11,566 nt of DNA. Origin: Actinomycetota bacterium (GTDB taxonomy: Bacteria; Actinomycetota; Acidimicrobiia; Acidimicrobiales; Ilumatobacteraceae). The position numbers and the translations under genes were made by a program. Below, one piece after another: positions 7,389 through 11,566 of the stretch. The notes below the pieces were generated by a model. The model was given only the letters and a program-made list of their open reading frames with translations. It did no database searches and had not been told where the DNA came from. Within the stretch, counting starts at the first letter, position 1; each line of letters opens with the position of its first letter. The stretch is from assembly GCA_005805045.1 (NCBI GenBank), contig SYNW01000042.1:1-11566 (forward strand), written 5' to 3'.

Positions 7389-9323
7389 TTATTCGCCTGC
7401 TACGGGCACTCGCTCTTTAATACGCTCGATTTTGACGGCCGTTGCCTTGAACTCTGCGGTGCCAGACTTCGGGTCTGTTGCGTCGATCGTGATCAAGTTC
7501 GTGTTCACTTGATCAGGAAAGTGCATCGTCATGAACACGAGACCAGGTCGAAGACTCTTGTCGATTCGCACAGGCACTTCAAGTGAGCCCCTCAAAGAAC
7601 TGACGCGAACAACTTCGGTGTCGCGCACCAAAAGTTTTGCGGCATCTTCCGGTGAGACATCGATCGTTTCGCCAAAGCGCAACGGGCTATCGAAGCCGCG
7701 GGTTTGAACACCGGTGTTATAAGAGTCGAGTCGTCGACCTGTCGTCAGACGCAACGGAAACTCTGGTGATGTGGCTTCGACTGGTGGTGAATCGATCACG
7801 ACGCTGAACGGCGCCAGACGACCGCGCTTTGCTGGGTCTTTATCCCACAGGCGACCGTGCAGGAAAGTTGGTTCGAGACTGTCTTCGCTGAAGCATGGCC
7901 ATTGAATGCCACCCAGTTCGGCAAGACGCCTATACGACATGCCGGCGTGCATCGGCGAGAGGCTGCGAAGTTCATCCCAGATTTCCTCGGTTGACCCATA
8001 TCTCCAGTCGTGACCCATCTCGCGAGCGAGTTCAACAATGATTTGAACGTCGTCGTGGGCGTTGCCCGGTGAATTGATCGCCTTGCGCACGCGTTGCACC
8101 CGGCGTTCTGAGTTCGTAACGGTTCCGTCACTTTCGCACCAAGATGCAGAGCCAGGCAAGACAACATCTGCGAGTTCGGCAGTCTTGGTCATGAATATGT
8201 CTTGCACCACCAAGAAGTCGAGACTCTCGAGCAGGTGCGTGGCGTGTGCACCGTCGGCTTCGGATTGAGCAGGGTTTTCACCGATTACGAAAACTGCTCG
8301 CAGATCTTTGCGCTCCATGGCGGCAAACATCTCGGTGAGATTCCAACCGTTCGTTGGTGGAACCGTGCAACCCCACTTGCTATTAAATTTTTCGCGGGCA
8401 ACGTCGTCTTCGACATCTTGGAAGCCAGGCAGTTTGTTTGGCAACGCACCCATGTCGCCACCGCCCTGAACATTGTTTTGACCACGCAACGGGCTGAGAC
8501 CCGCACCTGTTCGACCAACATGACCGCACAGAAGCGCGAGGTTGATCAGACTGAGAACATTGTCGACACCGTTGTGGTGTTCGGTGATGCCAAGTGTCCA
8601 ACACAATTGTGCGCTGCCTGCTTTGGCAAACGAGTGGGCAAGATCGCGAATTGCCTCTGCCGGCACACCGGTAACTTTGCTGCCGACTTCGAGGGTCCAA
8701 GGTTCGACTGACTTTTGATATTCGACAAAATTTGTGGTGCTGCCTTGGATAAATTCTTTGTTGGCTAGGCCTGCATGAATAATTTCGCGAGCGATCGTGT
8801 TTGACAGAGCAATATCCGAGCCGACATTCAAGCCGAGCCACATGTCGGCAAACTCGGCCGAGGCTGTGCGCCGAGGATCAACTACGAAAAGTTTCGCACC
8901 GTTGCGCACGCCTTGCAGAACATGATGAAAATAAATCGGATGGGCTTCGCGGGCGTTTGAGCCCCACAGCACCACTACATCGGTGGTTTCAACTTCGGCG
9001 TACGAACTAGTTCCACCGCCTGCTCCGAAAACGGTGGCCAGACCGACCACCGAAGGTGCGTGTCAAGTTCGATTACATGAATCGATGTTGTTCGTGCCGA
9101 TCACGGCACGAGCGAACTTTTGGGCGATGAAGTTCATTTCATTGGTCGACTTCGAGCACGAAAAGAAGCCGACTGCTGACGGCGAGAACGCGTCTCGTGT
9201 TTCGGCCAATCCTTTTGCCGTCCTTGTCAGCGCCTCTTGCCAAGTTGCAACGCGCAACACGCCATTGTCACGGACCATCGGCTCGGTGATTCGCATGAAA
9301 GGGTCAAATTTGTGCTTTGCCAT
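7389..9323 (-). CDS. fdhA: Formate dehydrogenase catalytic subunit, molybdopterin part, selenoprotein (TGA read as Sec)
   Basis: Reading through the in-frame TGA at 9063-9065 gives a 644-residue protein that follows E. coli FdhF from just after its iron-sulfur domain to its C terminus. It catalyses formate oxidation to CO2 at a molybdenum or tungsten bis-pterin cofactor. Sec87 lies in DSCNRT-U-HAPSVVGL, matching the catalytic Sec-His of FdhF; R280 in SPLRGQNNVQGGGDMG matches its catalytic arginine. The molybdopterin dinucleotide-binding domain is at about 520-635 (LTTGRRLDSYNTG). The frame after the TGA is fully conserved, so this is not a pseudogene. The protein lacks its own N-terminal CxxCxxxC cluster motif, which is found in the gene at 2682-3620. 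ATG 9323 follows AGGA closely and begins at the family-conserved region; ATG 9344 is an alternative adding seven residues. The gene is divergent from fhs. Sec insertion needs selA/selB/selC, and cofactor insertion usually FdhD, which are not in the window. Confidence 0.93.
9032..9052 (-). promoter_or_regulatory. SECIS element of fdhA
   Basis: In the mRNA, an 8-bp stem CGGUGGUC/GGCCACCG closes a GGUCU loop, with one U-G wobble. The GGU base of the stem begins 11 nucleotides after the UGA. The E. coli fdhF SECIS, as recalled, has the same 11-nt distance before its GGU and also presents GGUCU at the apex, which SelB recognises. The hairpin lies within coding sequence (about residues 91-97), as is normal in bacteria. 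Folding was done by eye. Confidence 0.88.
9063..9065 (-). other. Selenocysteine codon (UGA) in fdhA
   Basis: This in-frame TGA falls at the catalytic Cys/Sec position of the formate dehydrogenase family, between a conserved upstream block (QKFARAVIGTNN...) and downstream block (HAPSVVGL). TGA is used as an ordinary stop by other genes in the window (for example fhs and the oxygenase at 1692-2681), so wholesale recoding of TGA does not explain the readthrough. The hairpin at 9032-9052 supports selenocysteine insertion. Confidence 0.92.
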
Positions 9324-9429
9324 GGTTCCTAACTTTAGCAACATACGATGGTTTGCCCCCGCTTAAATCAGTCTCTGTAGAGTAAAGAGTCGCATTAATT
9401 GAAGCGGGCAGATTTTGAAAGAGGAGTAA
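9324..9429. promoter_or_regulatory. Divergent fdhA/fhs intergenic region with inverted repeat
   Basis: These 106 bp separate the divergent fdhA and fhs genes and should hold both promoters. CCCGCTT at 9358-9364 and AAGCGGG at 9402-9408 are perfect inverted repeats separated by 37 bases; inside lies a smaller CTCT-GT-AGAG palindrome (9373-9382). This could be a shared operator or a folded fhs leader. No recognisable ZTP or THF riboswitch consensus was found, and no -10/-35 pair stood out strongly. Confidence 0.4.
9418..9426 (+). promoter_or_regulatory. Strong ribosome binding site of fhs
   Basis: AAAGAGGAG ends three bases before the ATG at 9430. It is by far the clearest Shine-Dalgarno site in the window, which fixes the fhs start and suggests that fhs is well translated relative to its neighbours. 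Confidence 0.75.
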
Positions 9430-11127
9430 ATGGGGTTTCCATCGGATCTTGAAATTGCACGCAAAGCAACGGCTAAGCCGCTGACCGAGATCGCCTCTCA
9501 GATGGGTGTCGACAGCGAGTTTCTCGAGCCCTATGGCAAAAGTCTCGCCAAGATAAGTCTCGACGCAATTGACTCTTTGAAGTCGCGCCCCAAGGCGAAA
9601 TACGTCGTAGTAACTGCGATTACACCGACGCCACTAGGTGAAGGTAAGACGACGACAACTGTTGGTTTAGGTCAAGCGATGAAACATATTGGCAAAAAGG
9701 CGACCATCAGTTTGCGTCAACCAAGCATGGGTCCAACTTTCGGCATCAAGGGCGGCGCTGCTGGTGGCGGCTACAGCCAAGTGATTCCGATGGAGTTGCT
9801 GAATTTGCATTTGACCGGAGACTTTCATGCGGTGACTGCCGCGCACAACTTACTGTCGGCGATGGTAGACAACCACCTGCATCAAGGCAACGATCTTGAT
9901 CTTGATTTAAACAACATCACTTGGCGACGGGTGATGGATGTCAACGATCGTTCGCTGCGTAACTTGATTATTGGTCTGGGAACCAAAGAAGACGGTGTCG
10001 TGCGACAGACGGGTTTTGACATCACCGCAGCGTCAGAAGTGATGGCGATTCTCGCGCTTGCAAAATCCAAAGAAGACATGCGCGAGCGCTTTGCGCGAAT
10101 TGTCGTGGGTTACGACTCGCAAGGTAAACCAGTGACGGCCGAGCAGCTAAGTGGCGCAGGTTCGATGGCAGTAATCATGGCTGATGCAATCAAGCCGAAC
10201 TTGTTGCAGACCATCGAGAACACACCGGTGATCGTGCACGCCGGACCGTTTGGCAACATCGCCCACGGCAACTCATCTATTGTTGGCGACTTGATCGGTA
10301 TCCGTACCGGTGATTATTTGATCACAGAAGCGGGCTTCGGCGCGGACATGGGTGCCGAGAAGTTTTTCAACATCAAGTGTCGTGCTTCGGGTCTCGTGCC
10401 TGATGCCGCCGTGCTGGTTGCAACCGTGCGGGCACTAAAGGCGCACTCGGGCAAATATAAAATTGTCGCGGGCAAAGCATTGCCAGAAGATCTGCTCAAA
10501 GAAAACCCCGACGATGTTATTGCGGGTGCGGCAAATTTGGTCAAACAAATCGAAAACGTCAAAGCCCACGGCGTTTCTCCGGTTGTGGCGATCAACGGGT
10601 TTCCGACAGACCACAAGTCTGAGCACGAGGCAATTCGCAAAATCGCCGAAGGTGCTGGTGCGCGCGTTGCAGTGTGCACGCACTTCGCCGATGGCGGCGC
10701 GGGTGCAACAGACCTTGCCAAGGCTGTTGTCGAAGCTTGCAACGACAAGAACTCTTTTCACTTCTTGTATCCGGACGAAGCATCGCTCAAAGAGAAGATT
10801 GAAAAGATTGCCACGACAATTTACGGTGCGGCAAAAGTTGACTACACGAGTCTGGCCAATAAGCAGATCAAAAATTACACAGATAATGGATTCGCGAAAC
10901 TGCCGATTTGCGTTGCCAAGACTCACTTGTCGATTTCGGGCGATGCGTCGCTGCGTGGTGCACCAACGGGTCACACTTTGAACGTGCGCGAAGTGCGGGC
11001 GTCAATTGGTGCTGGATTTGTTTATCCAATTTGTGGTGACATGCGCACAATGCCGGGACTCGGCACGAAGCCTGCTGCGGCAATCATCGACTTCGATGCG
11101 AACGGCGAAATTGTCGGATTGTCATGA
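9430..11127 (+). CDS. fhs: Formate-tetrahydrofolate ligase
   Basis: A 565-residue cytosolic enzyme that joins formate to tetrahydrofolate with ATP to give 10-formyl-THF, or runs in reverse to make ATP and formate. Typical marks are the P-loop TPTPLGEGKTTTT (65-77), the nearly invariant RQPSMGPTFGIKGGAAGGGY (96-115), DVNDRSLRNL in the middle, and the conserved C-terminal end GTKPAAAIIDFDANGEIVGLS. Length is normal for the family (about 555-565) and no key segment is missing. The start follows a strong Shine-Dalgarno site. The last codons overlap folD (ATGA, 11124-11127), so the two enzymes of the methylene-THF/formyl-THF branch are co-translated. The divergent neighbour fdhA links formate to CO2, which points to C1 oxidation or C1 balancing. 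Confidence 0.97.
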   Translation: MGFPSDLEIARKATAKPLTEIASQMGVDSEFLEPYGKSLAKISLDAIDSLKSRPKAKYVVVTAITPTPLGEGKTTTTVGLGQAMKHIGKKATISLRQPSMGPTFGIKGGAAGGGYSQVIPMELLNLHLTGDFHAVTAAHNLLSAMVDNHLHQGNDLDLDLNNITWRRVMDVNDRSLRNLIIGLGTKEDGVVRQTGFDITAASEVMAILALAKSKEDMRERFARIVVGYDSQGKPVTAEQLSGAGSMAVIMADAIKPNLLQTIENTPVIVHAGPFGNIAHGNSSIVGDLIGIRTGDYLITEAGFGADMGAEKFFNIKCRASGLVPDAAVLVATVRALKAHSGKYKIVAGKALPEDLLKENPDDVIAGAANLVKQIENVKAHGVSPVVAINGFPTDHKSEHEAIRKIAEGAGARVAVCTHFADGGAGATDLAKAVVEACNDKNSFHFLYPDEASLKEKIEKIATTIYGAAKVDYTSLANKQIKNYTDNGFAKLPICVAKTHLSISGDASLRGAPTGHTLNVREVRASIGAGFVYPICGDMRTMPGLGTKPAAAIIDFDANGEIVGLS

Positions 11128-11566
11128 GTGCAGAAGTTAAGCGCACCGCCGGTGGGGCAATATTGCTCGACGGCATCATGTTGCGCGATCAAACGGTTGC
11201 AAAAATCAAGGCGACGATTGCCGCAGCAGGAAACCCGAAGATTTGTTTGGCAACTGTGCTGATCGGTGACGATGCACCGAGTCATATATATGTGAACAAC
11301 AAGCATAAGAAAGCTCAGGAAGCCGGCATGGTTTCGCGTGGTGTCAATTTGCCGGCGACAGCGACCCAAGCGCAGGTTTTGCAGGAAGTTGCAAAGTTGG
11401 TCGCCGACAAGAGTGTTCACGGAATTTTGGTGCAACTGCCGTTGCCAAAGCACATCGACACCGAGGCTGTGCTTAGTTTGTTGCCAGCCGAAAAAGACGT
11501 AGATGGTTTGACCGAGAGATCGCTTGGTCGATTGGTGCGCGGACTGAAGGGTCATGTGCCATGTAC
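11124..11566 (+). CDS. folD: Methylene-THF dehydrogenase/methenyl-THF cyclohydrolase, 5' part
   Basis: The frame starts at ATG 11124, overlapping the fhs stop, and runs off the window after 147 full codons (about half of the usual 280-300 residues). The catalytic-domain signatures are present: Y56 and K60 in HIYVNNKHKKA, Q104 in GILVQLPLP, and D125 in EKDVDG. The C-terminal NAD(P)-binding domain is outside the window. FolD oxidises 5,10-methylene-THF to methenyl-THF and hydrolyses that to 10-formyl-THF, the substrate or product of Fhs. The N terminus has about ten extra residues (SAEVKRTAGG) before the family-typical start at AILLDG. Confidence 0.96.
   Translation, partial: MSAEVKRTAGGAILLDGIMLRDQTVAKIKATIAAAGNPKICLATVLIGDDAPSHIYVNNKHKKAQEAGMVSRGVNLPATATQAQVLQEVAKLVADKSVHGILVQLPLPKHIDTEAVLSLLPAEKDVDGLTERSLGRLVRGLKGHVPC

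Noticed and set aside
8202..8711. A 169-codon plus-strand frame opposite fdhA
   Set aside because: It is antisense to a strongly conserved part of fdhA, has no recognisable domain and no ribosome binding site of note.
7389..9344. Two separate genes, or a formate dehydrogenase pseudogene broken by a stop codon at 9063-9065
   Set aside because: The single TGA is at the catalytic Sec position, the frame and family conservation continue without loss on both sides, and a SECIS-like hairpin follows at the expected distance.
9324..9344. Start of fdhA at ATG 9344
   Set aside because: It remains possible, but the added residues MLLKLGT are not family-like, and the ATG at 9323 has AGGA just upstream; the later start is preferred without certainty.
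9324..9429. ZTP or THF riboswitch upstream of fhs
   Set aside because: The gene context fits, but no conserved core of either class could be recognised by eye, so only an inverted repeat is reported.
10463..10981. A 172-codon plus-strand frame within fhs
   Set aside because: It is an alternative frame of fhs with a Lys/Arg/Thr-rich translation and no family resemblance.
1..11566. tRNA or rRNA genes, CRISPR arrays, insertion sequences, phage or toxin-antitoxin genes
   Set aside because: No cloverleaf, repeat-spacer pattern, transposase or integrase was seen, and coding sequence fills nearly the whole window.

Overview
The window is a compact bacterial chromosome segment of moderate GC, dominated by one-carbon (formate/folate) metabolism. 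Nearly every base is coding, genes overlap by 4 bp or abut, and few genes have a strong Shine-Dalgarno site. The lineage cannot be fixed from this sequence alone. Gene content and the style of the proteins suggest an actinobacterium, perhaps a moderate-GC aquatic one, but this is a weak inference.

Layout. (1) 1-5425, minus strand: a translationally coupled run read from right to left. It holds a fused NuoE-NuoF type diaphorase subunit (3617-5425), an iron-sulfur protein that ends just after the molybdenum-side [4Fe-4S] motif of a formate dehydrogenase (2682-3620), an isopenicillin-N-synthase-like 2-oxoglutarate/Fe(II) oxygenase (1692-2681), and an alkylsulfatase-family metallo-beta-lactamase-fold protein (1-1695, cut by the window edge). 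(2) 5489-7358, plus strand: a second 2-oxoglutarate oxygenase and a zinc-independent quinone-oxidoreductase-like dehydrogenase, closed by a tandemly repeated small hairpin. (3) 7389-9323, minus strand: the catalytic part of formate dehydrogenase. It contains an in-frame TGA at 9063-9065, exactly where selenocysteine sits in known enzymes, followed at the usual distance by a SECIS-like hairpin with a GGUCU loop. (4) 9430-11566, plus strand: formate-tetrahydrofolate ligase (fhs) overlapping folD, which is cut by the window edge.

How the genes fit together. FolD and Fhs interconvert methylene-THF, 10-formyl-THF and formate. The formate dehydrogenase would oxidise formate to CO2 and pass electrons through the iron-sulfur protein and the NuoEF-like subunit to NAD+. 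The two most notable points are the selenocysteine formate dehydrogenase, which a standard gene caller would break into two ORFs, and the fact that its catalytic subunit is split. The four cysteines for the molybdenum-side [4Fe-4S] cluster lie on one gene and the selenocysteine/molybdopterin domains on another, about 3.8 kb apart with opposite-strand genes between. The FDH genes are coupled to an oxygenase and to a sulfatase-like protein with a degenerate metal site, which suggests a linked but unknown substrate pathway that yields C1 units.
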